Assembly: GCF_030704535.1 (NCBI RefSeq)
Contig: NC_081823.1
Location: forward strand, 6,268,501-6,332,500
Direction: 5' to 3'
DNA from: Vitis vinifera
Taxonomy: Eukaryota > Streptophyta > Magnoliopsida > Vitales > Vitaceae
Length of the DNA: 64,000 bases
Shown here: piece after piece, positions 33,652 through 46,300 of the stretch
Layout of the letters: each line of letters begins with the position of its first letter
Position numbering within the stretch: the first letter of the stretch is position 1
Notes under the pieces: model-generated
The model's input: the letters and a program-made list of their open reading frames with translations, nothing else
The model's database searches: none
What the model was told of the DNA's origin: nothing
Program-made: the position numbers and the translations under genes

Positions 33652-34575
33652 TCAGTAGACTGTAGTTTGTGAATGTGTTTCAATCTCTTCGATCCAGCCA
33701 AAGTTGGGCTCGCTCCAAGACCTCGGCCGCACACCAAGCTGGAAGAACAAGATCATCTCCAAGGCCTCAAAAACCTTATTCTCATCCAAGAACTCATTCC
33801 AAACTCCGCTCACAATACAGTAGTTGTTGTTATAAGGTGCATGATGGTGGGCAGCATGCTGTGATCTCGACACTAGCAGTCCAGCATCTTGCAGCGCCAC
33901 CACTAGCGGAGGGAGGCGGCTTTTTGTGCCATGAGCCCAGGCATGGAACTGCTGGCTGAACATAATGCAGCCTGAGCACACCCAAACAAAGCCATGTACA
34001 ACTGGATCATTGAAGACAAGATCTAGAGGAAGCACGGTAAAGGTTACAGCACGAGCCAGGGCATGTAGATTGTTGGCAAACTGGCGGCGGATGATCGTCC
34101 AGGGCCACTTGTGATGGCCCTGGAAGGCTTCAATCTGAGAACCAAACACAGGAGTTGAGGCATCACCATAGTTATCAATGCCCCAATGGTAAACCCCTGA
34201 GCCAAGGTCTGCAAGCACATAGCCAATTAGGCCAGCCAAAACAGGTTCTAGCCACATATGTGAATGGGCTGAACCCGTGGCACACTTCAATAAAGAAATG
34301 AGCACGGTGGTGCACCCGCTTGCCACCCACGCTCGATGAGGCCATGTAGATAATAAATCCGGGTCCTTGATCGAGGGGCGGTCAGGGGTTTTGGCAATGG
34401 GGGTTGGGGTTAAGGGTCTTGGTTCAATGACTAGTTGGTCAGCTTTGTGCTTGGCCTTTGCAGTGGAGGTGGCTGAGCAGTGGACAAGGGCGGGGAAGCG
34501 TCTATGGTGGCGTCTTCCGACATTGTTGGGAGACCTTAGAGAGTAGTACTTGTGGTGTGGGAAGGAGGTGGACAT
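33652..34575 (-). CDS. FAD4: FAD4-like plastid fatty acid desaturase, copy B (intact)
   Basis: A single exon, 307 aa, no introns, like the family. FAD4 introduces the trans-delta-3 double bond into palmitate on plastid phosphatidylglycerol; it belongs to the Kua/TMEM189 (plasmanylethanolamine desaturase-like) superfamily. Residues 1 to about 65 are rich in Ser, Arg, Pro and His and acid-poor, as for a chloroplast transit peptide. A hydrophobic segment covers about 110-124. Histidine clusters are present: VYHWGIDNYGD (His130), FQGHHKWPW (His154/155), QQFHAWAH (His211, His215) and SQHAAHHHAPY (His240, His243/244). The start at 34575 is the first ATG, and in copy A this very codon is mutated. 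It is convergent with VPS22-B and divergent from the At4g27020-like gene 4 kb away. Arabidopsis has FAD4-like paralogues, so the exact substrate is inferred. Confidence 0.93.
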   Translation of the reverse strand: MSTSFPHHKYYSLRSPNNVGRRHHRRFPALVHCSATSTAKAKHKADQLVIEPRPLTPTPIAKTPDRPSIKDPDLLSTWPHRAWVASGCTTVLISLLKCATGSAHSHMWLEPVLAGLIGYVLADLGSGVYHWGIDNYGDASTPVFGSQIEAFQGHHKWPWTIIRRQFANNLHALARAVTFTVLPLDLVFNDPVVHGFVWVCSGCIMFSQQFHAWAHGTKSRLPPLVVALQDAGLLVSRSQHAAHHHAPYNNNYCIVSGVWNEFLDENKVFEALEMILFFQLGVRPRSWSEPNFGWIEEIETHSQTTVY

Positions 34576-36688
34576 TGAAGGGCGTGAGAGGCTAAGAGAA
34601 AACCCACCGCAAGAGGGAGTAAATAAAGGTGGAAATAGTGGCTGTGGAGATAGAGAAAGCAGTGTGGTGTGAGAAGATGCAGCGTGGGGCTGTGGAAGTC
34701 GCTAGTGGTGTGTGGAGAATGTGTGTCACACATTGCTTAAGAGGCTATCCAGGATGATTCCCCAACTACTCTACCAATATACATCATCAATTGGCTATTA
34801 TTCATCAAGGTTCAAGCTACACCAATGTACACCATCCACTGGTCATCATCAATCAACCAAGGCTCAAAGCAATGGTAGAGTTGGACACGACTCAGCCAAG
34901 TCGTGTTCAACTTTACCACTAATTGCAGTAAGTAGTAATATCATGAGACTGGATGCAATGATTTCGAATTACAACACTGACTTGACTAAGAAAATCGAAT
35001 CATGACTGGTACAATCAAGCCATGATTCACCTTAATTATGATAAAGTTGCACTATATATACATCTTCGGTTTGGATTTGGGCCATAAGGAATGGGGAAAT
35101 TGGGAGCAAATTTTAGTGGTATTTGAGTCTACAAAGAAAAAAAAGCAGACCAAACAAACAAACTTTAAACATCAAAAGGGGAAATCATAGATGACATCCG
35201 AGCATCCAATGCAAAACGATGAAGTTCTTTAGGGAGCTCAAGTGTCTCATCATGGAGGGTGTTCAAGTGCCCTCTGCTTTTTATTTTCCAGAGGTAAAGA
35301 AAAACTTGTCAGCCCATCTCGAGACCCATCTGAATTTGTTACTTATTTTGCTGACTTTGAATCATGACCATGGAATTGTTTCAAAATTCAGTTGGAAGTA
35401 ATGAATGACTAAGATGATAATGGCAACTGGGTCTATTCTATTCTATCGTACAGCAAACCATATAGTGCGGGCCGTAGATTCCGGGTGTTTAGATCAAGTT
35501 TTTTCTTCCTTGGTACAATAATCTTAAGAAAAAAAAAATATTAATATGAAACCAAATTCTACTCTCTCATTGGGATTTTAAGGGCTTTCATAATTGTTTT
35601 TGAAAACAATTATTAGTTTTTCAAAAAAAAAAGAAAAAAAGAAAACACCATTATAACCAGAAACAATTTTCTATTTTCTAATTTTTAAAATAAAAAATAA
35701 GATATTTTTAAATAATATCTTTTAATTATTTCATGTTATTTTTACTTGTTGAAGTATCTAGAATGATTAAAAATATTATTTCAATTCTCAAACAGAATTC
35801 TATTTTATAAAATATCATAAAATGATTTGTAAAAATTATTTTAAAAAATAATTACCAAATGACCTAATTTTCTGTTATACATAATATCATAAATGATTTG
35901 AGAAATGGACCATAAAAAAATTATAAATAAATAAAAATTTAAATAAATGCATCGAGGTTCCATGAATTTTGTTTTTGAAAGTAGCGTTGCACGTAATAAC
36001 ATGAAATTAGTCCCAAACCTCAAGAGACTCCAGAAGAATGCCTAGCTTAGTGTGGTCAAATGTTGTAATTATTTAATTATGAATTTGTTGAATGCATTTT
36101 ATTGCATTTATTTTTTCAAGAATTTTTTTTTATTATCTTTTATATTATTTTAAATATTTCAAGATATCGATGAGAAATTGTGATTGAACCCTCAAGACCA
36201 TGCATTCAATTGGTATTGCACACATTCTACAAGAATCATTATTTGAATTATTTCTCTAAAAACACGTTCCTTAATAAAAAAACGGTAAAAATAGAAAATA
36301 TAATTTTTTTAAAATATTTATTTGTTTTTGAAAACTGTTTTAAAAAATAATTATATAAATATGTATTTTAATGTAAAAATTATTTTTAAAATATATTTAA
36401 AAATATTTCGAATTCTCAAATTGATTTTAAAAACTATTATAAAACAACTGTTTTTGAAAATCGTTACCAATTTTATTTTATTTATTTGTACACACCGATG
36501 CCGTCTTGAGACATTGGAGAAAGAAATTGAATCAAATTGAAGGAGTGGAATCATTGTCCCTAGAAATTAGATGGAAGAGTCCAAGAGAAGGGTGGGTAGT
36601 GATCTTGAATTAATGGATGGTTGATGAGCAAAAGAAGGGGATGGAGACACTGGTGGTGGGTGTTCTCCTCAAGTTTCCAACCCCGAAT

Positions 36689-36805
36689 ATGGACAAAATG
36701 GATAAGACTTCTCCCCACTAGGAAGTAAAAGAGCAGCAAAGAGGAATATGCTAGGGTTTTAGGCATAAAAAACACTCATAATTTCCACTTGTTTATGTCA
36801 TCAAT
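36689..36805. repeat. Single copy of the 114-bp unit in copy B
   Basis: Starts ATGGACAAAATGGATAAGAC and ends before ATGGACAAAACACAAAATGG. It is 117 bp because of a small TAGG insertion, and is the unexpanded state of the array at 11801-12483. Here it lies about 1.8 kb from the gene start. Confidence 0.85.
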
Positions 36806-38520
36806 CATGGACAAAACACAAAATGGCTCAGGGCCATCCATATCTTTTTGGAAATGAGCTTGATTTGATGTATTGTTTTCCTTGAGTAATGCAAGGACTT
36901 TCCTATCTATACTCTTCTTGTAATTTGTTTTTCTTTCTTGGAATATGCCCCCATACTATACCTATACTTATTCAATAGCTTTGGATGTATGTGGTAAAAT
37001 TCTTACCATGGTGTAAACTAACTTCTTATTCAAGTCATTGGATTTCTGTAATGAAATTTAGTGGACTGTTGATTTCATTCAACTTTTCTGAAATTTCAAT
37101 TAAATATATCTAATTCTAGTAGATTTGAAATTTTATTAAATATATTTTTTTATTATTTTTATTTTTTATTTTCACTTATTTTCTATTTCATTCAAAATAA
37201 GAAAGATGTATGATAAAATTTTAAATTTATGGAGATCATATGTATTTAGCCAAAATCTCGAAAAGAGATGAATGAAATTAACTCTATAAATAAATGAGGT
37301 TAATATATAAAAGTGTGTATAAATGAATAAGATCTAATGACGTTAACATAGGACCACTTAATTAATATGATTTTTTTAATACTTAAAAGTACTTTTTAGT
37401 ATCAGACCATTCATTTGTTTTTTTTTTTTTTTGCCTTCTCCACATCAAATATGTTATTGTCACAAAAAACAGTCATCATCTTAATATTTCAAAATCCAAT
37501 TTGGAAGATTGTTAGAATAAAACCATTTTGTATAATTAGGTCAAAAAAATAGTTCATAATTCAACCATATAATTAGTTAATCATAGTGTGGGAAAGCTTC
37601 TTTCTTTCAAAATCAATTTTTTTTTTCTTTCCATTTTGTCCCCAAATGGAACAAGCAAAAATATTTTTTTTTGTATTGGGCAATCCTTTCTTTTATCTTT
37701 TAGTAGAAGAAGAAAACAAAAGTGTTCACACCCACAAAAGTTGGAAATCTGGTTTATACAAAAGTATTGTAACCTATACCTAACAAGTTAGACACCACCT
37801 AAATTTTCAGACCATGATCATCCTCTATTAGGGTTTGTACAAATTTGACTAAGACTCAACTCATTCAAACCTCTCAAACCCATCTCCTTAATGACATTTT
37901 AAATATTATTTTGACACCCAAATTTATAAATTATTTAATACAAATTTTTATGTTTTAAAAACTTAGTCCGTTGCACACGGTACATGTTTTCCTTTTGTTT
38001 TTTTAAAATAAATGAAAATAATTTTTATTCATTTTCTAAAAATTGTTTATTGAGAAAAATGGTCATACAATATTAAAAAATTTTAAAAATAATTTTTTAT
38101 TTTTAAAAATAAAAAATTATTTTAAATCATCAAGCTATTAAATTATTTAGTAAGTGAGCATAAAAACTAAAATATTTTCAAACCTATATCATTAGGATAT
38201 TTGTCCTATTATAATTATGAAAGAAAGTAATAATTTTTAGTTTTGAAAACATAAAAATTGTAAATGATAATGAAATCATATTTGGAAAATTTATTTTTTG
38301 ATATCATTATTTCTAAAATACAATTAATTACTTGAATGATTAAAAATATTAAAAATAAAAAAAAATAATCACATTTTTTTTTCATTTTTGAAATAAAAAA
38401 CGTTTGTATAAATAATAATAATAATAAAATTTGTGTCTAAAAATAGGAAAAATATTTATTAATTCATTTATATGAAAAAGTCCAAAAATATGAAGGCATG
38501 TGGGTATGGATTGTGAATAA

Positions 38521-38530
38521 ATTATATATA
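38521..38530 (+). promoter_or_regulatory. TATA box of At4g27020-like gene, copy B
   Basis: ATTATATATA about 87 bp before the ATG at 38617. Sequence from about 38480 onward matches the copy A core promoter, so the proximal promoter (about 140 bp) is shared while everything farther upstream differs. Confidence 0.55.
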
Positions 38531-38616
38531 GGAGTCAAACTTAGATCCACCTCTCATCATCACTACAATAGTCTCTCTCCCTTTGTCTCCTTACACCATC
38601 TTCCCTCATCTACCCC

Positions 38617-41600
38617 ATGGCACCATCTTCTCCCTCCGCCTGTCTCCTCCAAACCACCCATCTCAGAACCTTCCTCTTAATCTCTCTTCTGGTCTTTGTG
38701 CCCCCCATTCATGCGCTGAAACCCCCAATTCGGCCGCGGGATATTCTGCCGTTGTTGCCCAGACAGCTCTCATGGCCGATTCTCAACTCCCTCCACAGCG
38801 CAGTGGACCTTCTGCCCACTTTTGTGGGCTCTGCCTCCTCCAACGACACTGTCGAGTGGAAAGGGACGTGCTTTTACGAGACCAGGGCTTGGATGGAGTT
38901 CAACAACAAAAGTGGGAGCGAATTTGGTGGGGGCACACTTCATATTAAGGTTTGGGTTTGGGCTTGGGTTTTGATTGCTTTGTTTAATTTTGATTGTTTT
39001 TGTGGGAATAGGGATTGTTGGGCATGTGGGTTTTGGTTGTTATTGGACCTCCATGAGGTTTCCCGGATTTTCATTTGAGGGTGTGCAGTCACAAACGTAC
39101 CTGATTCTTTTTTGTTTTTAAATTTTACTTAATTTTATGATATTTAAAGTATTGGTGATTATTTTGTGTGATTTTTGGTTGATCTTCTGGAAATTTAGAG
39201 TATTGGGAGGTGGGTTTAGTTTTTCTTGAATAGCAATGTGTTTTTCTTGGTTTTCATTTGAGGATTTTTTATCAGACGGATACCTATTTTTTTTGTTATA
39301 TTTTTCCTTAAATTATTGAATATTGTAATTTATTTTCTGGGATGTGAAGTATTGGGTGTCTGGGTCTTGGTGTTATTGTGCAGTACTAATCTTTCTGGTC
39401 TGTGATGAGAATACCTGACTGGGGGACTATCTTTGCCTACCTTTTTATTTTTTATTTCTAAGGAGAATGATTTTCTCATTCTGGATTACTTTTTATTTCT
39501 ATAAGGAAAATGATTTTCTCAGTGAAAATTTGTAAGAAAATTAAATGTAATTAAAATTAGCAAAAAATTTAAATATTTTTAAACCATTTAATATTTGAAT
39601 AGAAGAGAAAAAAAATAAGTGAAGTCACTTTAAATATAATTATTATTATTTTTTTCTACCCTCTACTTTTCCTGTTTATTTTATTTCCCTTACATTTTCC
39701 CCTCGTATTTTTCAGGAACCAAACATAGAATTAGTGTTTTAGAGTATTGGATATATGGGTATCAGTGGCAGTGATATCTGGGTATTGGTGGCAGTGAACA
39801 CTACGGACCTTTTGTTATCAAGGTGTCAAATGGACATGCATAATTCTTTGGTATTAGTTTGCTTTTGTAGAAATCTGGATAACTGGGTGTATAGATATTT
39901 GTAATATTGAAAACTACTTATCTTTTGTAGGACCTCTTTGGATGGTTGGTTCAGAGGTTTGTGGTGAGACTCAATTGGGGTTTAAATTTTAGTTGATTTT
40001 CTACCATTTTTGTAAATATATATTGAATGACACTGCCCTGAAAATTAGCCTTTTAAAGGAGATATCAGAGGGATTTGTTAATATTAGATTATGTTTGCAT
40101 CTATGTGGGAGAAGTTGCAAATTGGTAGTACAGCTTCTTAATACTTGATGGTGGCTGCTAGGCTTCCATTTTTGCAACCCACTTTTGTCCTACATATATT
40201 AGTACTCCACAATAATGATGCACTAACACCAGTGATGTTACAGACTCAGGGACAAGTGTCAGGTCCAGGTCTAGCTTTTGTTTCAGATAGATCTGATTCC
40301 CAAATTTTTACATTTATAGTTGGTTGAATCATAAAAATGTCCAACTTTCATCAATGTCTTCCTTAAAATAAAATGATATTTCTCTGTTACATAGCTTGTT
40401 TGACATTGGAACTTGATACTTTTTGTAACATTTATTGATGAGGATAAAGTAGGAAGCTATCCTAGGGAAGGAACTTGTTCTTGTCTTCATTTGTTGTATA
40501 CTTCTGCTGCTAATGTCCAATAGTGGATTGGCTTGTTTCATATTCACAACCCATACCCGTGTAATGTTGAAACATAGAGCAAATGCGATGGTGCAGATAG
40601 AGTGCATAAGCAATGTTACTTCTTTCATCTGGAAGTATTACCAATGCAACATAAGTAGAAAGTAACTCATAGCTTTAATAAGGTCTTTGAACAATTTTTT
40701 CCTCGGATTTAATGTTGTTTCATTTTTTGGTTTGTAATTTTAGATAATGGCCTTATTGAACATAGACATGGTCCTTGTTGGATTTAGCTCCAACACTGCT
40801 TATTAGCTTGGAAGCTTCTTGTATTAGTATAATCATATACCCTAATATGGCCAGCAGAAGAATAGATTATTTTTAGCTTTAAAATGCTACTCTTTACTTG
40901 TTCAGGTTAGTAGTGCCCATAGTTGGACATGTATGGACCTTTATGTCTTTGCAACTCCATACCAAGTGACATGGGATTACTACTTTTTGTCTCGGGAGCA
41001 TACCATTGAGTTCAATGCATGGGAAGAAAAAGCTGAGTTTGAATACGTAAGTTACTACTGGATAGCACTTACTACCTCTTCTAATTGTTTCTTAGTATTT
41101 ATTCCTGATTCATAATATATCCTTACTTTCTACTAAATCAGGTGAAAAACAAAGGGGTTTCAGTTTTTCTCATGCAAGCTGGGATGCTGGGAACCCTTGA
41201 AGCTCTCTGGGATGTCTTCCCATTATTCACAAATACTGGATGGGGTGAGAACGCAAACCTTGGGTTTCTCAAGAAGCATATGGGGGCTTCATTTCAAACA
41301 CGTCCTCAGCCATGGGTTACAAACATTAGTGTTGATGATCTTCACTCTGGAGATTTCCTTGCAATATCAAAAATTCGTGGACGGTGGGGTGGTTTTGAGA
41401 CTCTAGAGAAGTGGGTCACTGGATCTTATGCTGGTCATTCCGCAGTTTGCTTAAGGGATTCTGAAGGGAAGCTATGGGTTGGTGAATCAGGACATAGAAA
41501 TGAAAAGGTGAACACTGACAATTTTCTGAATCATGAGACAATGAAGTAGTAGAATTATCAAACATAAGCTCTTACTGACAACAATTTTTCATTCTGTTTC

Positions 41601-44600
41601 TTTTGGTAATATTTTCCAATTTCTTTTTACTATTTTAAATTTTTTAACATGTTTTTTCCTGTATAACTATAGGCACGGGGCTATTTTAAGGCTATTCTGT
41701 TGCTCCCATGGTGTTTCAGTTGAAAATGTCCTATGAGCTGCATTAAGCAGTCATGTAGCAACCAAGATAGCTCTAGCAATAATTCCTTTTCTTTAAAATC
41801 TTTAATTTTAGTGCTGCACTTATTGTTTACTTCATTTATTAATTTGGTTTTTTCCCCATTTGCTGACCAATCCTTAAACTATTTGGGTATGCCAAGGTTG
41901 ACTATTTCTTTAATTCTTCTGCTTGCATTACATCTAGAAAGCTGAAAAATTACCACATTTTGTATACAATAATTCAATGTGGGATTTGAGAGAGGGAACC
42001 TGAAATAATAGTATTAATCAAAGATTCTTTTGGTTCGTTATGTTATAGGAAGCTGCATGAGTTTCTTATCAGATGATATAAACTACAGTCCTTACCAGAT
42101 AATATAAGCTACAGTCCTTACCAGATAATATAAGCTACATACTTTTGTTTTAATAGAAATAAGCTTCATTTTTTTGGTCCTTGTCTTTTAAATTATTAAC
42201 AGAGATTGAGTGGCATTTTTTTTTCTTCAAGAATATTTTTTTTCCTTATTCAATTTTCTGTACTTCTCTAAGACATTAACCTTAACTAATAATTAGGTAT
42301 GGGCACTCATATGCAACTATGATTTTGAGTCAATAAAAAATGGTGCTTTACATTTTTGTTCTAGGGAGAAGATGTTATTGTGACATTACCATGGGACGAA
42401 TGGTGGGATGATGTGCTGACTCAAGATGATTCCAATTCTCATATTGCGTTGCTTCCTTTGCATCCTCACCTCCGAGCCAAGTTTAATGAGACAGCTGCCT
42501 GGGAGTATGCACGTAGCAGTGAAGGCAAACCTTATGGTTACCATAACATGATATTTAGCTGGATAGATACTCTGGATGAAAACTATCCACCCCCCTTAGA
42601 TGCTCATGTGGTATTGTTTTTTTCTATTGTTAAATATTTCATTTTCTGGCTACATCTGCAATACAGGTGGATTCTATATTTCTTTTCTTTTATCTCTATA
42701 TCTTTCAAAATTTTCATTGCTGTGATTCTGGTGTGTGGTTACAATATTTTGGTGATTCGTTCACAGAATTATGGGTCAGTTGCTATAATTTCTTTTCTCT
42801 TCTTTTTTTCATTACTGAAATAAATTATGGCCTCAAAAAAAAAAAAAAAAAAAAAGGAAGAAAAAATTTTAGAGAAAGAGAGGGTGTAAATGAGTCTCAT
42901 TAACAATAAAACTTCCAAGTGAGGAGGGAAAGTGATGAGTCCCACTTCATAAGTTTCTCCTAGAGATGGGAAAAAAATGACATGTGGAAGGTGCACAGAC
43001 ATATTGCAGTTTCTTTCACTAGTAGCATGCATGCTAACCCAGTATTGGGTCATGTTTAAACTGTTAAGGTGCGCAAGAATATTGGTTTGAACTGTTACAA
43101 AGCTGAAATGGCGTCCACATTAGGCCATGTTTGTATGCATAACTTACTTCTTCAGGCCTATAAATTTTGTTTCTTTATTGATTTTGGTTTGGTTCAGTCA
43201 AAATTGAAATGCAGTGCCCCAAAACAATGTGAAGTTTCTTTTCAAGTTTGCTTTTGGAAATTGAAACTTCTCAGAACTGCAGAATGTCGGAAATTAACCA
43301 ACAACATGCAATTAAAACAAGATTCAGAAATGTTTCTCAGATTTGGATTATTTTTTTAAAGGTGCTCTGCTATCATCTTATGCAGTTTAATACATTTTAG
43401 TACATTGCTGCCCCCTATCAAACACCCCTCTGCCAACCTAAAAAAGCGGATCTTGATGAATCAACCAGATTGCTGGTAGTGTAAGAGTTTTATTTTCAAC
43501 TAATCAGCTTTGACCGCTTGTTTTATGTGGCATAGGTTGCTTCGGTTATGACAGTTTGGAATCAAATGAAGCCTGCATATGCTGCTAACTTATGGAATGA
43601 GGCCTTGAACAAGAGGCTTGGAACTCAGGTATTTAATTAGTTGTTCTTCACCTTGCTTGACCATTCACAAATTATCTTACTGATGTGTTGGTTTACTGAT
43701 ATGGCATTCTTATGTCAAAAATGATAATGTACATGGTTGTTAATTCGTTAACTTTTTCATTGATGAATAACATATGGAACATTTGGAAGCCCTTGAGGCC
43801 AAGCACACCTGGCAAGGGGTTGGGTTGAGGATATGGAAGGTTCTAGGTGTGAGTCCCAGCATGGGCAAGAAATTAATTCTTATTCATATAGAGGAAAAAA
43901 GACATTGAACATCTGAATCTTTGATGTATAATTGGTTGGAAAAATAAAGTTCACCATGTAAACTGTATTAGGAATTTGGGACTTGGCATTTAAGGATCCT
44001 CCTAAGTATCCTCGGTCTGACATAGATATCATCATGGCTGATCTTAAAAATCAAGTCATCAGAAATCTTGTAGTTCTGGAAAAAGTTAAATCTAATGGTT
44101 GTGATCATACTTGATATTGTTCAATGTTAGATTTGAAATAAGAAAAATGTCTAGTTGATTTTTCTGAGAGAAAAAGGAAAAATTGTTGTTGTTCTTAGCA
44201 TCCAATGTAATTTTTTCCTTAATGCAGGACCTTGCTCTTCCTGAGATTCTGGTTGAAACTGAAAAGCGTGGATCATCATTTGATGAATTGCTGACAATTC
44301 CTGAGCAGGATGATTGGGTTTACACTGATGGAAAGTCAACATCTTGTGTTGCTTTCATTCTGGAAATGTATAAGGAGGCAGGATTATTTGGTCCAAGTGC
44401 TAGCTCTATTCAAGTAACTGAGTTCACGGTGAGTCAAAGCAATACAGAGTTTGCTAGTCCTGATGAAAAAAAGTCACTATTTAGCATTATCATGATATAT
44501 TTTGGTTATCAGTAGATAAATGTTATGAAGAAAATTGAACATAAATTATCCAGCATCAAATGATTAGGATCATCTGATCCTAGTGGTTTTGGGGTAGAAG

Positions 44601-45005
44601 GTTTTCTGAACCAGATAAATGATCTTTGTTCCTGTTTCACATTCCCTCCTTAGTCTGCATTGGGACTTAACTTATAATGTTCCCAAAACAAAGTGTAAAG
44701 CAATCTGATTTAGTGGGTTGTTTGTGGAAAAAAGCAGAGTTATTGCTGTCTTGCATATGTCTCAATTTATTTTATTTCCAAAAATGCAGATAAAAGATGC
44801 ATACACACTGAATTTTTTTGAAAATAATTCAAGCCGCCTGCCAAAGTGGTGCAATGATGGGGACAATGTGCAGCTCCCTTATTGTCAGATCAAAGGAAAG
44901 TATCGAATGGAATTGCCAGAGTACAATACCCTGGATCCATACCCTCATATGAATGAAAGATGCCCATCCCTGCCTCCAAAATACTTGAGGTCGGCAAATT
45001 GCTGA
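38617..45005 (+). CDS. Secreted protein, At4g27020-like, putative permuted papain-fold hydrolase (copy B)
   Basis: Seven phase-0 exons: 38617-38949, 40906-41046, 41142-41507, 42365-42610, 43536-43628, 44228-44428, 44790-45005, giving 531 aa, all open. It is very similar to copy A. It has six extra residues after RPRD (ILPLLP region) and one extra in the last exon (NVQLPYC for IVQPYC). Some substitutions are radical, e.g. NQMKPAYAAN here and NQMWPAYAAN in copy A. Signal peptide, GHSAVCLRD (His257), GESGH (His276) and TSCVAFILEMYKEAGLF (Cys433) are all kept. The fifth exon is preceded by an intron about 650 bp longer than in copy A. No transposon disturbs the 3' end here, unlike copy A. Fold assignment is inference; the gene model is well supported by the two-copy comparison. 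Confidence 0.92.
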
Positions 45006-45619
45006 AAAGGATGAAAGGTCCTGCATCTTTCCCTCCCCGCTTGGAAGCTATGATACGTGTGGCTGATATCATACTGGGTTCTCACTTCGCTTCCATAGTG
45101 TGCAAATCTTATTTGATGTCAAGGGAACAAAGATGCCAAGGGAAAAGTTGGTTGATGTTAGTCTTCAATTTGATGATCAGAGGCTGTTGAATGTTGTACA
45201 TGATAGAAAATGAATGGATGTGTGGTTAGGATGTTATTCTTTTCACTTCTTTTTCTTGGCACATGGAAATTGTTATGTCTGAAAAGAACCCTTTGTGTAA
45301 ATATCTATTTGCTGGTGTAAACTGCTGGTATGATGCTGCAGATCATATGAAATATATGAATTGGTTGCAAATTTAATTACTGCTATCCTTATTTTCAAAA
45401 GCACATTCTTTTGTCTGTCATATTAGTTTTAATTTTGCTATGGCAATGTCCAAATTGATGATATTAACCAAATCTTTTTGCAGCAAGAAAGACAACAGAA
45501 GTCAAAATAAGATGAGATATTACATTACGTTAAAGACAACTGTAGTCACAACTGCAGCACAGTTTGTTTCGGACGGAAAATGGATTCTTGAACAATGGGT
45601 AGAATTTTCAATGATGGTT
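45006..45619 (+). other. 3' flank of At4g27020-like gene B
   Basis: Probable 3' UTR and downstream DNA, with AAAATGAATGG-type AT-rich sequence. It is not matched in copy A beyond about 45018, where A enters a copia LTR. No gene supported. Confidence 0.45.
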
Positions 45620-46300
45620 ATTAACCTTGATATCAACATGTTTTTTTATTGAAGTCCAGGTCCTCTGATTCGTACCTTGAACAGCTGCTGCATGGACATC
45701 CAGTTCATTACCCAGAAGCTGCTGAAGTGCCATGACCTTATCCACAATCTCCTTCTCAGATATTACCTCTTCATCATTTTCACCACAAATGCACAAGCAA
45801 TTGATGGTGAGCAATACAAGGGAGGATTCTGTAAGGTATTCCATAGAAGAATTAAAAATTGTGTATTAGAGTATTACTGTTTATGTGTATTCTTGCAGTG
45901 TTTCAACATTGGGCTTAATATTGTACTTGATAATGCTAAACATATAAAATTCTGTTGAAATATTTTCTATATAAAATGTTATTCATAAAATTGAAATGAA
46001 GGTGGCATATCACCCATTGTTTGTTGATTGCCATGTTTCCATGGAGGGACCCATTTCGGTACACTGCTCCTCCTGACCAGGAGAAGGAAGATGGGGGAGG
46101 GGGAACAAGAAATTTGGGAAGAAGGCATTCATTGTTGGGAGAGATGTGTTCAACAGTTGGTTTTGGGAGGGTGAACACCCAATTAAATAAGAAAACTTCA
46201 CCATCTTTTGTTGGTTTTTGGATGGGTATCTTTCAAGTTTAGGCTTAATATTAGTCCATTTGGCAGTGCCTGAAAACCAAGCGTTAAAATATTTCTCATG
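45620..46300 (-). pseudogene. Cytochrome P450 pseudogene 1 (clan 85)
   Basis: A remnant of a gene like the intact one at 47068-48849. From right to left it has the promoter block (GTTGGTTTTTGGATGGGTAT), a start (ATG at 46130-46132, MNAFFPNFLFP like MSAFFTIFLVL), then intron-1-like sequence (about 45840-45940). A piece of exon 2 follows (ENDEEVISEKEIVDKVM, NELDVHAAAVQG). Most of exon 1, the I-helix AGHDTS stretch, the ExxR exon and the heme exon are missing. Confidence 0.85.

Larger units (their letters stand above)
34576..38616. other. Intergenic region between divergent FAD4-B and At4g27020-like gene B
   Basis: AT-rich, with no gene supported. It keeps patches of copy A: 35090-35300 (GGAGGGTGTTCAAGTGCCC), 35940-36130, 36374-36470 and 36480-36890. 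The single 114-bp-type unit is at 36689-36805. The stretch 36900-38465 is simple A/T-rich DNA absent from copy A, where the array is followed almost directly by the gene. Confidence 0.5.

Noticed and set aside
45006..45190. ORF after the stop codon of gene B (IPASKILEVGKLLKRMKGPA)
   Set aside because: Out of frame with the gene and absent from copy A; most likely 3' UTR.
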